Positions 47,835 through 56,137 of a stretch of 56,137 bases of DNA are shown here, one piece after another. Position 1 is the first letter of the stretch; every line of letters begins with the position of its first letter. The position numbers were made by a program, and so were the translations under genes. Source of the stretch: Bacteroidales bacterium (GTDB lineage: Bacteria > Bacteroidota > Bacteroidia > Bacteroidales > G3-4614); assembly GCA_017559955.1 (NCBI GenBank), contig JAFYPQ010000047.1:1-56137 (forward strand), written 5' to 3'. The notes below the pieces were generated by a model. The model was not told the DNA's origin, did no database searches, and saw only the letters and a program-made list of their open reading frames with translations.

Positions 47835-49295
47835 CTAAAATTCTTTTGTACTATATACAAATTTTATTCCTATATTCTCTGTATCTATCTGTGCAAATTT
47901 TGGTGCTTGCAAATATGGATACACTGTAGTTACCGTACCCTCGGTATCTTTTGATACTCCTACAGGGACTAGTATCATTTGAGAATCTACTTTATAATTG
48001 TCTTCTACTCCGTTATTTGGATCGTTCTTTATTATATTTGTTATATATGCTTGTATGTTTCCAAAATCGTATGATCGTGTTGCTGAACTGTATGTTGCCA
48101 AAAATATATTTGTTTTATCAGGTAACATTCTGTCATAAAAGAATATATCCGGTGTTACATACTTCAATTCATTGTCAACATATATATTTCCGTCTGCTCG
48201 CATAAGCAACAAATATGGTGGCGGAGATATTTCGTAGTCATTGTTTTCGGTAAAATAGACAGGAACCTTCAATGTTAGCGAATTTATAAGACCCATTACT
48301 TCGGGTTTCTCAGTGGCCTCATTAAACTTATTTATAATATCACTTACCGGCAATGTTATTCTTACATTGTACCCTAATGGTGTTGTAAGTATTGGTTTGC
48401 CTTGTTGTGCCATTGAGATTATCTCTTCGTTCCAATTTACAGTCATATGGTTAACAGACTCAACCTCATTTGTGGATACAAATATTGAAGTTCTTTTTTC
48501 TATCTCTTTTTTAATGCCATCAACCTCTGCCACTTCGCCATATACATTATAAACGTAACTTTTGTGATATATATCTACGGTTGTTGTATATACACGAATT
48601 ATAGCTCCTCCTCCATAGTTATGTGTTATATATAATCCCGGAAGGTATTCTGACAGTTCCTCTTCTGTAGGATACTCTTTAAAACCTTTATATAGTTTAA
48701 AGAAATCTTCTGCCCATTGTTTTGATGTTAAACCATTTCTCGAAATTGGCAGAATTACCGTTACGGTATCTGCTGTTACATTGGTTGGGGTTGAAGTAAA
48801 TACTTTTTCGCCAAGTTTTATATTAAAATCACAAAATTCTTCGGGTTTTACATTTGTATAAACAGTGTCGCCACTCAAAGAGTTTAATGTTTTGCTTAAT
48901 TGATATGCGGCTACCTGCATTGGAGCTCTGTCATCACCTGTTGTTTGATTTACAAGAAATTTTATTGTAATGGCCATAGAGTCCAACATTCCCGATTTCA
49001 CCAAATTTGTGTCAAATGCCGCAATATATCTCAACTCGGTAAGATAGTCGCTTTTTATCTCTCCAAATTTTGGAATTTTTATATCTCCCAACATATGGTA
49101 TTGGGCTCTATTTACCGCATAGTTTACCAATGTGGAATACAAAGAATCCGATTGTGCCGTAAAGTGCAACGAAGAATCGGAATGTATATCAACGTCTGTA
49201 TAATCTAATGACGAGCCAATCTCTTCGTTGTTATCATAACACGACACAACGAATACCGATAAAAGCAATGCTATTAGATATAATATTTTTCTCAT
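47835..49295 (-). CDS. DUF4270 lipoprotein
   Basis: 486 residues with a lipoprotein signal (ALLLSVFVVSC, Cys near residue 19) followed by YDNNEEIGSSL, then a strand-rich body with features of DUF4270: SLYSTLVNYAVNRAQYHMLGDIKIPKFG early, a central long domain and IQAYITNIIKN near the end. It is a Bacteroidota-specific family of unknown role, probably on the outer membrane. It lies 6 bp after the GlgA-like gene, next to panC-panD, a neighbourhood I recognise from Bacteroides. Function is inferred only as a surface or periplasmic protein. Confidence 0.85.
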   Translation of the reverse strand: MRKILYLIALLLSVFVVSCYDNNEEIGSSLDYTDVDIHSDSSLHFTAQSDSLYSTLVNYAVNRAQYHMLGDIKIPKFGEIKSDYLTELRYIAAFDTNLVKSGMLDSMAITIKFLVNQTTGDDRAPMQVAAYQLSKTLNSLSGDTVYTNVKPEEFCDFNIKLGEKVFTSTPTNVTADTVTVILPISRNGLTSKQWAEDFFKLYKGFKEYPTEEELSEYLPGLYITHNYGGGAIIRVYTTTVDIYHKSYVYNVYGEVAEVDGIKKEIEKRTSIFVSTNEVESVNHMTVNWNEEIISMAQQGKPILTTPLGYNVRITLPVSDIINKFNEATEKPEVMGLINSLTLKVPVYFTENNDYEISPPPYLLLMRADGNIYVDNELKYVTPDIFFYDRMLPDKTNIFLATYSSATRSYDFGNIQAYITNIIKNDPNNGVEDNYKVDSQMILVPVGVSKDTEGTVTTVYPYLQAPKFAQIDTENIGIKFVYSTKEF

Positions 49296-49301
49296 AGATT
49301 T

Positions 49302-50114
49302 TTATTTAGAGAGAATTTGATCGTACAAATCTCTGTACGCATCAATCATACCCTCTTTTTGATATGGTAGATAAATTTTATTTTTACTCTTAGCATACTC
49401 CCCTATCGATGCATCAGAGTTTTCTGAGGCTGACGCCACTGCATCAGAAAAAGATGTTGCTAATTTTAATACTTCATTGTGTGTAAACTCAGTATTTGAA
49501 TCGATACCTAATTCTGACACATCAATTCCGTCCATTGATAATTTCTCTACCAATCTGTTACTCCAAGATGTTGTAAATTCATTAGCATAATCGGAATATA
49601 CTATCTTGGTATCACGATATATTGGATCATCGCTATAATTTTTCTTCAAATATAACGGTGTTAATGCTGTTAAACTTCCGTGGCAATGTATTACATCAGG
49701 AATCCAACCCATTTTTCGAACTGTCTCTATAACACCTCGAGCCATAAATATTGCTCGCTCGTCATTGTCGCCATATTCCACACCATTTTCGTCGGACATT
49801 ACTCCTCGTTGCAAAAAGTAATCTTCATTTACCAAGAAAAATACCTGTATGCGTGTTGATGGCATTGACGCTACTTTTATTATTAAAGGATGATCTGTAT
49901 CATCTATTATGATATTTACTCCTGAAAGACGTTGTACTTCATGTAGTTGATTTCTACGTTCGTTAACAACCCCATAACGAGGCATAAAAGTACGAGGTTC
50001 GCAACCCTTCTCTTGCAATTTTAACAATAAATCACGTGTCTGTTCCGACATCTCAGATGAGGGTAAATAGGGATATACTTCTTGTGCTACTATTAGTACT
50101 CTTTTTTTCTCCAT
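49302..50114 (-). CDS. Glycogen/starch-synthase-like protein, N-terminal (GT5) domain only
   Basis: 270 residues that match only the N-terminal half of GlgA: KRVLIVAQEVYPYLP at the start, WIPDVIHCHGSLTALTPLYL near 142-161 (the nucleotide-sugar-acceptor domain), IVYSDYANEF. The KTGGL-type ADP-glucose-binding loop after the first strand is replaced by SSEMSEQ, and the whole C-terminal GT-B domain is missing, so glycosyl transfer is unlikely. This short form next to DUF4270 and panC is conserved in Bacteroides. I take the ATG at 50114: the longer frame's TTG at 50162 falls inside the -7 box at 50160-50167. Confidence 0.82.
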   Translation of the reverse strand: MEKKRVLIVAQEVYPYLPSSEMSEQTRDLLLKLQEKGCEPRTFMPRYGVVNERRNQLHEVQRLSGVNIIIDDTDHPLIIKVASMPSTRIQVFFLVNEDYFLQRGVMSDENGVEYGDNDERAIFMARGVIETVRKMGWIPDVIHCHGSLTALTPLYLKKNYSDDPIYRDTKIVYSDYANEFTTSWSNRLVEKLSMDGIDVSELGIDSNTEFTHNEVLKLATSFSDAVASASENSDASIGEYAKSKNKIYLPYQKEGMIDAYRDLYDQILSK

Positions 50115-50159
50115 TATGCTGTTTTCTTTTAGATTTAAGTCATTTAATTTTTCGCATTG

Positions 50160-50167
50160 CAAAGATA
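50160..50167 (-). promoter_or_regulatory. Putative promoter -7 box of the GlgA-like/DUF4270 unit
   Basis: The minus strand reads TATCTTTG followed by CAATG, 45 bp before the chosen ATG at 50114. The remainder of the gap to 50338 is very AT-rich with no other signal. Confidence 0.55.
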
Positions 50168-50337
50168 ATACTTTTTTTTGGCGAAATCACCAAATTTAAA
50201 GACGTTTTATTTTAAAATTTGTTTAAAAAGATATTTATTTTTACGATTATTCTCTCTCGAAATTTATTTTTTGTACAATTTATAACAACTATGATAATAT
50301 TTTGGCATATAAATTATTTTTAATGTTTTTATTTGCT

Positions 50338-50345
50338 TAATTTTG
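50338..50345 (+). promoter_or_regulatory. Putative promoter -7 box for panC-panD
   Basis: TAATTTTG followed by CATAG. It lies 24 bp before the panC ATG at 50370 and covers the upstream in-frame ATG at 50346 region, which therefore cannot be the start of a transcript from this promoter. No TTG lies at the ideal distance. Confidence 0.5.
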
Positions 50346-50369
50346 CATAGTTTTTTAAAGACGATTGCA

Positions 50370-51218
50370 ATGAAAGTTATTGCCAAGATAGACGAACTTA
50401 AGAAAGCCATATCTGAATATAGAAATAATGGCAAAAGTATAGGTCTTGTACCAACTATGGGTGCTCTTCACGACGGGCATATTTCGTTAGTAAAAAGATG
50501 TTTAAACGAGAATGAATGTTGTGTTGTTTCAATTTTTGTAAACCCAACTCAATTTAACGATAAAAACGACTTAAAACATTATCCCAGAACACCCAAAGAG
50601 GATTGCAAACTATTGCAGAGCGTTGGATGTACTATAGTGTTCGCTCCTGATGTTGATGAGATGTATCCCGAAGAGGATACTCGTATTTTTGACTTAGGCA
50701 GTGTTGCAGAAGTAATGGAAGGGAAGTTCCGCCCCGGACACTTTAACGGTGTAGCTCAAATCGTTAGCAAACTATTTTATGCCGTCGAACCTAACAAAGC
50801 CTACTTCGGAGAAAAAGATTTTCAACAAATTGCCGTAATTCGTGCAATGGAACGAGAAATAAATACGGGTGTCGAAATTATAGATGTTCCCATCGTTAGA
50901 GAAAAAGATGGTTTGGCTATGAGTAGTCGCAATAGACGATTAACAGAGAACCAAAGAAAAAATGCTCCAAAAATATGGGAAACTCTTTCTAAAAGTTATA
51001 CCTTTGCACAAAATCACAGCGTTAAGGAGACTATAAATTTTGTTATTGACACACTTAATGCCATACCTGAATTTAAAGTTGAATACTATGAGATTGTAGA
51101 TGCCGACAGTTTACAACCTATCAGCGATTGGAATAGTTCTAAAAGAGCCGTTGGCTGTATTGCAACTTTTTGTGGAGAAATAAGACTTATTGATAATATT
51201 ACTTATTGCGTAAAATAA
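50370..51218 (+). CDS. panC: Pantothenate synthetase
   Basis: Joins pantoate and beta-alanine with ATP. 282 residues from the ATG at 50370 ([14 protein letters not shown]): [16 protein letters not shown] is the HIGH-like ATP motif, [10 protein letters not shown] binds pantoate, GEKDFQQ and the KMSKS-like [11 protein letters not shown] follow, as in the family. The ATG at 50343 (nine residues upstream) lies within or against the -7 box, so I reject it. panD follows after 6 bp, giving a two-gene pantothenate unit ending in a terminator at 51600-51625. Confidence 0.96.
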   Translation: MKVIAKIDELKKAISEYRNNGKSIGLVPTMGALHDGHISLVKRCLNENECCVVSIFVNPTQFNDKNDLKHYPRTPKEDCKLLQSVGCTIVFAPDVDEMYPEEDTRIFDLGSVAEVMEGKFRPGHFNGVAQIVSKLFYAVEPNKAYFGEKDFQQIAVIRAMEREINTGVEIIDVPIVREKDGLAMSSRNRRLTENQRKNAPKIWETLSKSYTFAQNHSVKETINFVIDTLNAIPEFKVEYYEIVDADSLQPISDWNSSKRAVGCIATFCGEIRLIDNITYCVK

Positions 51219-51224
51219 ATAGGA

Positions 51225-51572
51225 ATGTTAATAGAAATTCTTAAATCTAAAATTCATAGAGCTACCGTTACAGAAGCAAATTTAAACTATATTGGTAGTA
51301 TAACTATTGACGAAGCTTTAATGGAGGCTGCAGGAATTATGGAAAATGAACGTGTCCATATTGTTAACAACAATAATGGGGCAAGATTTTCAACATACGT
51401 TATTAAAGGAGAAAAAGGCTCAGGAGTTGTATGTTTAAATGGTGCAGCGGCTCGACTTGTTCAGCAGGGAGATGTTGTTATCATTATGGCTTACGCAATG
51501 ATGCCACAAGAAGAGGCTGCATCTTTTAAACCCAAAGTTGTTTTTCCCGAAGCAAAAACCAACAAAATTTAG
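51225..51572 (+). CDS. panD: Aspartate 1-decarboxylase
   Basis: Supplies beta-alanine for PanC. 115 residues; the self-cleavage site Gly24-Ser25 lies in [10 protein letters not shown], which generates the pyruvoyl cofactor. The remainder ([39 protein letters not shown]) is typical. The operon order panC-panD fits one pathway. Confidence 0.97.
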   Translation: MLIEILKSKIHRATVTEANLNYIGSITIDEALMEAAGIMENERVHIVNNNNGARFSTYVIKGEKGSGVVCLNGAAARLVQQGDVVIIMAYAMMPQEEAASFKPKVVFPEAKTNKI

Positions 51573-51599
51573 TACTATTTTGTACTAATTTTAATATAT

Positions 51600-51625
51600 A
51601 CAAAAAGGGCATAAACCCTTTTTGT
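51600..51625 (+). terminator. Terminator after panD
   Basis: The arms ACAAAAAGGG and CCCTTTTTGT are perfect complements around the 6-nt loop CATAAA. Confidence 0.85.
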
Positions 51626-51668
51626 TATTTTATAAATATTAAGTAATTACAATTTAACTAATTGATAT

Positions 51669-52991
51669 ATGTTTGAAAATTTAAGTGAACGCTTAGAAAG
51701 ATCTTTTAAAATATTAAAAGGTGAAGGCAAAATTACCGAAATAAACGTAGCAGAAACTTTAAAGGATGTTCGTAAAGCTCTTTTAGACGCTGACGTTAAC
51801 TTTAAAGTTGCAAAACAATTTACCGATAAGGTTAAAGAGAAAGCATTAGGAATGAACGTACTCACCGCCGTAAAACCCGGACAACTTATGGTTAAGTTGG
51901 TTCACGACGAGCTTGCAGAACTTATGGGTGGAACTGCCGCAGACTTTAATGTTTCTGGTAATCCGGCTATTATCCTTATGGCAGGTTTGCAAGGTTCGGG
52001 TAAAACAACATTCTCGGGCAAACTCGCCAATATGCTTAAAAACAAAAAAAGCAAAAGACCTTTGTTGGTAGCATGCGACGTATATCGCCCTGCCGCAATA
52101 GAACAACTAAAAGTTTTAGGAGAACAAATAGGGGTTCCTGTATATTGCGAAGAGGATAGCAAAAACCCCGTTGCTATTGCTCAAAATGCTATTGCTCAAG
52201 CCAAACGAAACAATAATGACCTTGTGATTGTGGATACAGCCGGTCGTTTGGCTGTTGACGAAGAGATGATGAACGAGATTGAAGCCATAAAGAGAGGTAT
52301 CAATCCTAACGAAATCTTATTCGTTGTTGACTCAATGACAGGTCAGGATGCAGTAAATACTGCGAAAGAATTCAACGACAGACTCGATTTTTCAGGTGTA
52401 GTTCTGACAAAACTTGATGGCGACACTCGTGGTGGAGCAGCACTTTCTATCAGAACCGTAGTAAACAAACCCATTAAGTTTGTTGGTACCGGAGAGAAAA
52501 TGGAAGCATTAGATGTTTTCCATCCTGAGCGTATGGCCGACCGTATTTTAGGAATGGGCGACATCGTTTCTTTTGTTGAGAAAGCTCAAGAACAATATAA
52601 CGAAGAGGAGGCTCGAAGACTTCAAAAGAAAATCGCAAAAAACCAATTCGATTTCAACGACTTCCTTTCTCAAATACAACAAATCAAGAAAATGGGTAAT
52701 CTCAAAGACCTCGCTTCTATGATTCCCGGCGTAGGCAAAGCTATTAAAGATATAGACATCAAGGATGACGCATTCAAAAGCATTGAAGCTATGATTGGTT
52801 CAATGACACCAAAAGAGAGAAGCAATCCTGATTTGATAAATAGCAGTCGTCGCCAAAGAATAGCCAAAGGTAGCGGAGTTCCCATTCAAGAGGTAAATAG
52901 AGTAATAAAACAGTTTGAGACTACTCGTAAAATGATGCATAAAATTAGTAAAAACCCTATGCAGGCAATGCGTAACCTTAAAAGAAAATAA
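51669..52991 (+). CDS. ffh: Signal recognition particle protein Ffh
   Basis: SRP54-type GTPase of the co-translational targeting pathway, partner of FtsY (31 kb) and 4.5S RNA (not in the window). 440 residues: N domain (about 1-95), G domain with [15 protein letters not shown] near 105, [40 protein letters not shown], then the methionine-rich M domain (about 300-440) with [12 protein letters not shown] and [13 protein letters not shown]. folD starts 2 bp after its stop. No TAnnTTTG box stands out in the 44 bp between the panD terminator and the ATG. Confidence 0.97.
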   Translation: MFENLSERLERSFKILKGEGKITEINVAETLKDVRKALLDADVNFKVAKQFTDKVKEKALGMNVLTAVKPGQLMVKLVHDELAELMGGTAADFNVSGNPAIILMAGLQGSGKTTFSGKLANMLKNKKSKRPLLVACDVYRPAAIEQLKVLGEQIGVPVYCEEDSKNPVAIAQNAIAQAKRNNNDLVIVDTAGRLAVDEEMMNEIEAIKRGINPNEILFVVDSMTGQDAVNTAKEFNDRLDFSGVVLTKLDGDTRGGAALSIRTVVNKPIKFVGTGEKMEALDVFHPERMADRILGMGDIVSFVEKAQEQYNEEEARRLQKKIAKNQFDFNDFLSQIQQIKKMGNLKDLASMIPGVGKAIKDIDIKDDAFKSIEAMIGSMTPKERSNPDLINSSRRQRIAKGSGVPIQEVNRVIKQFETTRKMMHKISKNPMQAMRNLKRK

Positions 52992-52993
52992 TT

Positions 52994-53872
52994 ATGCAAC
53001 TTATAGATGGTAAGGCTATTGCAGCCGAAATTAAAAAAGAGATAGCTAAAGAGATTGAAGAGATCGTTAACGCAGGAGGCAAAACACCTCACCTTGCAGC
53101 TATTCTTGTAGGACACGACGGAGGTAGCGAAACATATGTTGCTCACAAAGTTAAGGCATGCGGTGAGTGTGGTTTTAAATCAACACTAATACGCTTCGAG
53201 GATGATATTACTGAAGAAGAACTTCTTAATGAAGTTGAGCGATTAAATAACGACGATGACGTTGATGGTTTTATTGTTCAATTGCCTTTGCCAAAACATA
53301 TTTCAGAGCAACGTGTTATTGAGGCTATCGATTACAAAAAAGACGTTGACGGATTTCACCCGATAAATGTAGGAAGAATGTCTATAGGACTACCCTGCTT
53401 TGTTTCAGCAACCCCAGCAGGTATCATAGAACTGCTTAAACGATACAACATAGATACTCAAGGCAAGAGTTGCGTAGTTTTAGGACGTAGCAATATTGTC
53501 GGCAAACCCGTTGCTACACTTATGATGCAAAAAGGAAATCCCGGAAATGCTACCGTTACCGTTTGTCATAGCCGCTCTGAAAACCTTAAAGAGATTTGCA
53601 AAGGAGCAGATATTATTATTGCAGCTCTTGGCTCTCCTGAATTTGTTACTGCCGATATGGTTAAAGATGGTGCCGTTATAGTTGACGTAGGTACAACACG
53701 TGTTCCTTCAGACAAAACTAAATCAGGCTTCAAACTTACAGGAGACGTAAAATTTGATGAGGTTGCCGATAAATGCTCATATATAACTCCGGTACCGGGA
53801 GGAGTTGGTCCAATGACTATTGTATCTTTAATGAAAAATACATTGCTCGCAGGGAAAAAATGTATATACTAA
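52994..53872 (+). CDS. folD: Methylenetetrahydrofolate dehydrogenase / cyclohydrolase
   Basis: Bifunctional one-carbon enzyme. 292 residues: [13 protein letters not shown] near 50 (catalytic Tyr and Lys), [44 protein letters not shown] near 160 (NADP binding) and [15 protein letters not shown] near 270. It starts 2 bp after ffh, so the two are likely cotranscribed. A terminator follows at 53895-53936. Confidence 0.97.
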   Translation: MQLIDGKAIAAEIKKEIAKEIEEIVNAGGKTPHLAAILVGHDGGSETYVAHKVKACGECGFKSTLIRFEDDITEEELLNEVERLNNDDDVDGFIVQLPLPKHISEQRVIEAIDYKKDVDGFHPINVGRMSIGLPCFVSATPAGIIELLKRYNIDTQGKSCVVLGRSNIVGKPVATLMMQKGNPGNATVTVCHSRSENLKEICKGADIIIAALGSPEFVTADMVKDGAVIVDVGTTRVPSDKTKSGFKLTGDVKFDEVADKCSYITPVPGGVGPMTIVSLMKNTLLAGKKCIY

Positions 53873-53894
53873 TTTTTTAGAATTAAAATATATA

Positions 53895-53936
53895 AAAAAG
53901 AATGAACGTCGAATTAATTCGGCGTTCATTCTTTTT
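53895..53936 (+). terminator. Terminator after ffh-folD
   Basis: The arms AAAAAGAATGAACG (53895-53908) and CGTTCATTCTTTTT (53923-53936) are perfect complements, and the loop itself contains the palindrome CGAATTAATTCG. Confidence 0.92.
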
Positions 53937-53949
53937 AAGAGTTTTTATT

Positions 53950-53979
53950 TTGCAAATAACTCTCTATAAATTACTTTTG
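53950..53979 (+). promoter_or_regulatory. Promoter of the CapA-like gene, nearly leaderless
   Basis: TTG (53950-53952), a 19-bp spacer and TACTTTTG (53972-53979) match the consensus well. The box ends 5 bp before the ATG at 53985, so the transcript may start at or next to the start codon. Confidence 0.65.
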
Positions 53980-53984
53980 CTTAT

Positions 53985-55115
53985 ATGAACAAAAGTCTAA
54001 AATTATTAATATGCTTTATAACCATAATACTAAGTACTAAGGTTGAAGCACAAACCATATCTCTTCTATTTGCCGGAGATGCAATGCAACATCAAGCACA
54101 ACTCGACGACGCAAAAACAGCTGATGGTTCATTTATTTATGATAATAATTTTTGCCTAATAAAAAGGGAGATATCGTTAGCAGACATAGCAGTAGTAAAT
54201 TTTGAAACCACCCTCGGTGGCAGCCCATACAGAGGATATCCTGCATTCTGTTCTCCCGACGAATTCGCCATTTCTCTAAAAAAATGTGGATTTGACATAT
54301 TTTTAACTGCAAACAATCACTGCCTCGACAAAGGAAGCTATGGAATTTTTAGGACTATAAACATTCTTGATTCATTAAATATAAAACACTTAGGGACATA
54401 CAATAACCAATACGAACGCAATACCAAGCATCCTTTAATTTTAAGAAAAGGAAACATAAAAATAGGTATGCTAAATTACACATATGGAACTAATGGAATA
54501 GTTGCAAAGCAAGGAGCTATTGTTAACTACATTGATACAACTTTAATTAAACGAGACATTGCTTTTTGCAATATAAAAGGAGCGGATATTATCATTGCCA
54601 ACATTCATTGGGGCGACGAATACCAACTCATACATAACCCTAATCAAAAGAAATTGGCAAAATGGCTAAACAGTAACGGAGTAAGAATTATTATAGGCTC
54701 GCATCCTCACGTAATACAACCAATAGAAGCTACAACAGACAGCTGTGGCAATATTGAATACATAACAGTTTATTCGTTGGGTAACTTCATATCTAATATG
54801 AAGACAAAAATGACTAAAGGAGCCATAATGTTTAAATTAAATTTAGTCAAAGATAGGGATTCTATTAAAATTATAAACCCTCGTTACACAAAGATATTTA
54901 CGCAACGCCCGGATATTATTAAAGGAGAACCTTATAAGATATTACCATGCGATAGTTCTTACATTGAAAACAATATCAAAAACACAAAACTTAAAAATGA
55001 CATGAGAATATTCAACACCGAAACAAACAAAATATTTAAAAAATACAACAAAGGAGAAATTAAAGAATATTTTTTATTCAAAAATGCACCAGACTCTTGC
55101 ATAAACGAAAAATAA
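53985..55115 (+). CDS. CapA-family secreted metallophosphatase-fold protein
   Basis: 376 residues with a signal peptide (MNKSLKLLICFITIILSTKV, cleaved near VEAQ). The CapA fold shows SLLFAGDAMQHQAQ near 27-40, NFETTLGG near 74, TANNHCLDKGSYGI near 105, ANIHWGDEYQ near 206, GSHPHVIQPIE near 236 and YSLGNFISNM near 262. Canonical CapA proteins are linked to poly-gamma-glutamate capsules, but most Bacteroidota members have unknown roles in the periplasm. No capsule genes are adjacent. The start is fixed by the signal peptide although the promoter leaves almost no leader. Confidence 0.88.
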   Translation: MNKSLKLLICFITIILSTKVEAQTISLLFAGDAMQHQAQLDDAKTADGSFIYDNNFCLIKREISLADIAVVNFETTLGGSPYRGYPAFCSPDEFAISLKKCGFDIFLTANNHCLDKGSYGIFRTINILDSLNIKHLGTYNNQYERNTKHPLILRKGNIKIGMLNYTYGTNGIVAKQGAIVNYIDTTLIKRDIAFCNIKGADIIIANIHWGDEYQLIHNPNQKKLAKWLNSNGVRIIIGSHPHVIQPIEATTDSCGNIEYITVYSLGNFISNMKTKMTKGAIMFKLNLVKDRDSIKIINPRYTKIFTQRPDIIKGEPYKILPCDSSYIENNIKNTKLKNDMRIFNTETNKIFKKYNKGEIKEYFLFKNAPDSCINEK

Positions 55116-55127
55116 ACATTACCTTTG
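55097..55127 (+). promoter_or_regulatory. Promoter of tRNA-His
   Basis: TTG (55097-55099), a 20-bp spacer and TACCTTTG (55120-55127) match the consensus. It overlaps the 3' end of the CapA-like gene and ends 15 bp before the tRNA. Confidence 0.7.
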
Positions 55128-55142
55128 CATCGCAAAACAAAT

Positions 55143-55219
<77 letters not shown>

Positions 55220-55220
<1 letters not shown>

Positions 55221-55248
55221 AAAGCTGTACTTCGGTACAGCTTTTTTT
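55220..55248 (+). terminator. Terminator of tRNA-His
   Basis: AAAAGCTGTAC, loop TTCG and GTACAGCTTTT, then T residues; a stable UUCG tetraloop hairpin right after the CCA. Confidence 0.93.
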
Positions 55249-55360
55249 TATTTATCTGTGGCTCTTCACAGAAAAGTTATCTCATAAACAGATGAGGTCG
55301 GCACACGCTAATGCGTTATTGCCTCCGTTTATTTCGATCAATTTTTACTGCGTAAAAAAG

Positions 55361-55415
55361 TCGAGCCCCATTATTCACCCTAAAAGCTGTACTTTCGTAC
55401 AGCTTTTTTTATTTG
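55361..55415 (+). repeat. Duplicate of the tRNA-His 3' end and its terminator
   Basis: TCGAGCCCCATTATTCACCC is an exact repeat of the tRNA T-arm/acceptor end (55199-55218), followed by AAAAGCTGTAC, loop TTTC, GTACAGC and T's that copy the terminator at 55220-55248. It lies 162 bp downstream. No 5' tRNA half precedes it. The 105 bp between the copies shows no gene. Confidence 0.92.
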
Positions 55416-55594
55416 TATTTTCACCAAAAACTATTCTTCATCACCATAACAAAAAAAACACTATTTGTTAAATAGTTATTTTTTTACATTAATTTTTAAC
55501 TTATTTGTAATAATTACAAATATTTATACTTCTATATATTAATATATTATAAAATAATATTCATTTTTTCAATATCACATTTTATAAAATCTGT

Positions 55595-55625
55595 TTGATT
55601 ATTTTTGTTTTAGAATATATATTTG
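55595..55625 (+). promoter_or_regulatory. Promoter of the peroxiredoxin gene
   Basis: TTG (55595-55597), a 20-bp spacer and TATATTTG (55618-55625), a close consensus match. The leader to the ATG at 55675 is about 45 nt. Confidence 0.75.
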
Positions 55626-55674
55626 CAACAGAAAACAAAACAAACAGATTAATAACAAATAAAAAACAGAAATT

Positions 55675-56137
55675 ATGGAAACTACAAATTTAGACAACAG
55701 AAATTTTATGCCACGTATAGGTGATATGGCACCCTCTTTTAGTGCAATGACTACTCAAGGCGAGATTAATTTCCCAAGCGATTTTAAAGGCAAATGGAAA
55801 ATCCTTTTCAGCCACCCTGCAGATTTTACACCTGTTTGTACTTCGGAGTTTATGACATTTGCAAGTATGGCAGAAGAGTTTGAAGCACTTAACACTCAAC
55901 TTGTAGGATTGTCTGTTGACGGTATCCATAGCCACATAGCTTGGTTGAGAACAATTAAAGAGCAAATAAACTGGAAAGGTATGGAGGGCGTAGAGGTTAC
56001 ATTCCCATTGATAGTTGATATATCAATGAAAGTTGCTTCACTTTACGGAATGATACAACCGGGCGAGAGTGAAACTTCAGCTGTAAGAGCCGTATTCTTT
56101 ATCGACCCACAAGATAAAATTCGTACCATAATGTACT
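55675..56137 (+). CDS. Peroxiredoxin (AhpC/TSA, Prx6-like), partial at the window end
   Basis: Hand translation from the ATG at 55675 gives 154 codons before the window ends. The start is METTNLDNRNFMPRIGDMAP; the active-site motif HPADFTPVCTSEF holds the peroxidatic Cys near residue 55 (PxxxTxxC). VSVDGIHSHIAWL-like and AVRAVFFIDPQDKIRTIMY segments are typical of the Prx6/1-Cys subfamily, which reduces H2O2 and organic peroxides. Whether a resolving Cys exists cannot be seen because the C-terminus is missing. Its own promoter precedes it. Confidence 0.92.
   Translation, partial: METTNLDNRNFMPRIGDMAPSFSAMTTQGEINFPSDFKGKWKILFSHPADFTPVCTSEFMTFASMAEEFEALNTQLVGLSVDGIHSHIAWLRTIKEQINWKGMEGVEVTFPLIVDISMKVASLYGMIQPGESETSAVRAVFFIDPQDKIRTIMY

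Noticed and set aside
50115..50162. TTG start extending the GlgA-like protein
   Set aside because: The TTG is within the TATCTTTG box and so is unlikely to be transcribed; the GT5 start motif follows the ATG at 50114.
50343..50369. Upstream ATG for panC adding nine residues
   Set aside because: It lies against the -7 promoter box and the PanC family starts at the Met encoded at 50370.

Overview
The window looks like chromosomal DNA of an AT-rich gut-type Bacteroidales (phylum Bacteroidota). The evidence is conserved gene neighbourhoods (rpmB-rpmG-DUF4295-ftsY-rimO, and DUF4270 / short GlgA-like / panC-panD), glutamine synthetase type III, DUF3078 and DUF4270 proteins, a T9SS-like C-terminal tail, and a recurring promoter of the Bacteroidota form TTG-N19..22-TAnnTTTG. 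Both ends cut genes: a secreted GLUG-type protein on the left and a peroxiredoxin on the right. There is no rRNA, CRISPR array, phage or transposase.

Layout. 1-0.8 kb: secreted GLUG-repeat protein (partial). 0.9-4.4 kb: pyrG-yidC (minus). 4.7-9.1 kb: DUF3078 protein, a small unknown secreted protein and a fused ResB/CcsA cytochrome c synthase (plus). 9.2-15.3 kb: a heavy-metal RND efflux operon made of a Cys/His-rich small protein, a His-rich adaptor lipoprotein, the pump and an outer-membrane channel. 15.3-16.6 kb: a lipoprotein and a HAD phosphatase. 16.6-22.4 kb: carB (minus) and glnN (plus), divergent; carB has what looks like a transcription attenuator in its leader. 22.4-24.1 kb: accessory island with palindromic repeats, a decayed copy of the menE 3' end and a secreted SUMF1-fold protein. 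24.1-32.7 kb: rpmB-rpmG-DUF4295, then ftsY-rimO-menF-menD-menB-menC-menE, giving most of the menaquinone ring pathway. 33-34.3 kb: second palindromic repeat and a secreted LamG-type protein. 34.4-41.1 kb: dus (minus), an amino-sugar-kinase/RapZ-C fusion with a MurU-like nucleotidyltransferase (plus), then cinA, an M48 protease and tsaD (minus). 41.3-45.8 kb: TamB-like protein. 45.9-50.1 kb: acyl-CoA ligase, DUF4270 lipoprotein and GlgA-like protein (minus). 50.4-53.9 kb: panC-panD and ffh-folD (plus). 54-56.1 kb: CapA-like protein, tRNA-His with a duplicated 3' end, and a peroxiredoxin.

Most of the window is core metabolism, translation and envelope biogenesis. Both SRP GTPases (ftsY, ffh) and YidC are present, so much of the membrane-insertion pathway is here. 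The parts that deserve attention are: the carB leader (8-codon ORF with two Arg codons, antiterminator and terminator); the kinase-RapZ-C fusion coupled to a nucleotidyltransferase, which suggests a cell-wall sugar salvage enzyme with a built-in amino-sugar sensor; the menE-tail duplication flanking a secreted-protein gene; the tRNA-His 3'-end duplication that looks like a relic attachment site; and an 18-bp perfect hairpin inside the coding sequence of the unknown gene at 6.2 kb. All identities were read from sequence by eye; no database search was run.
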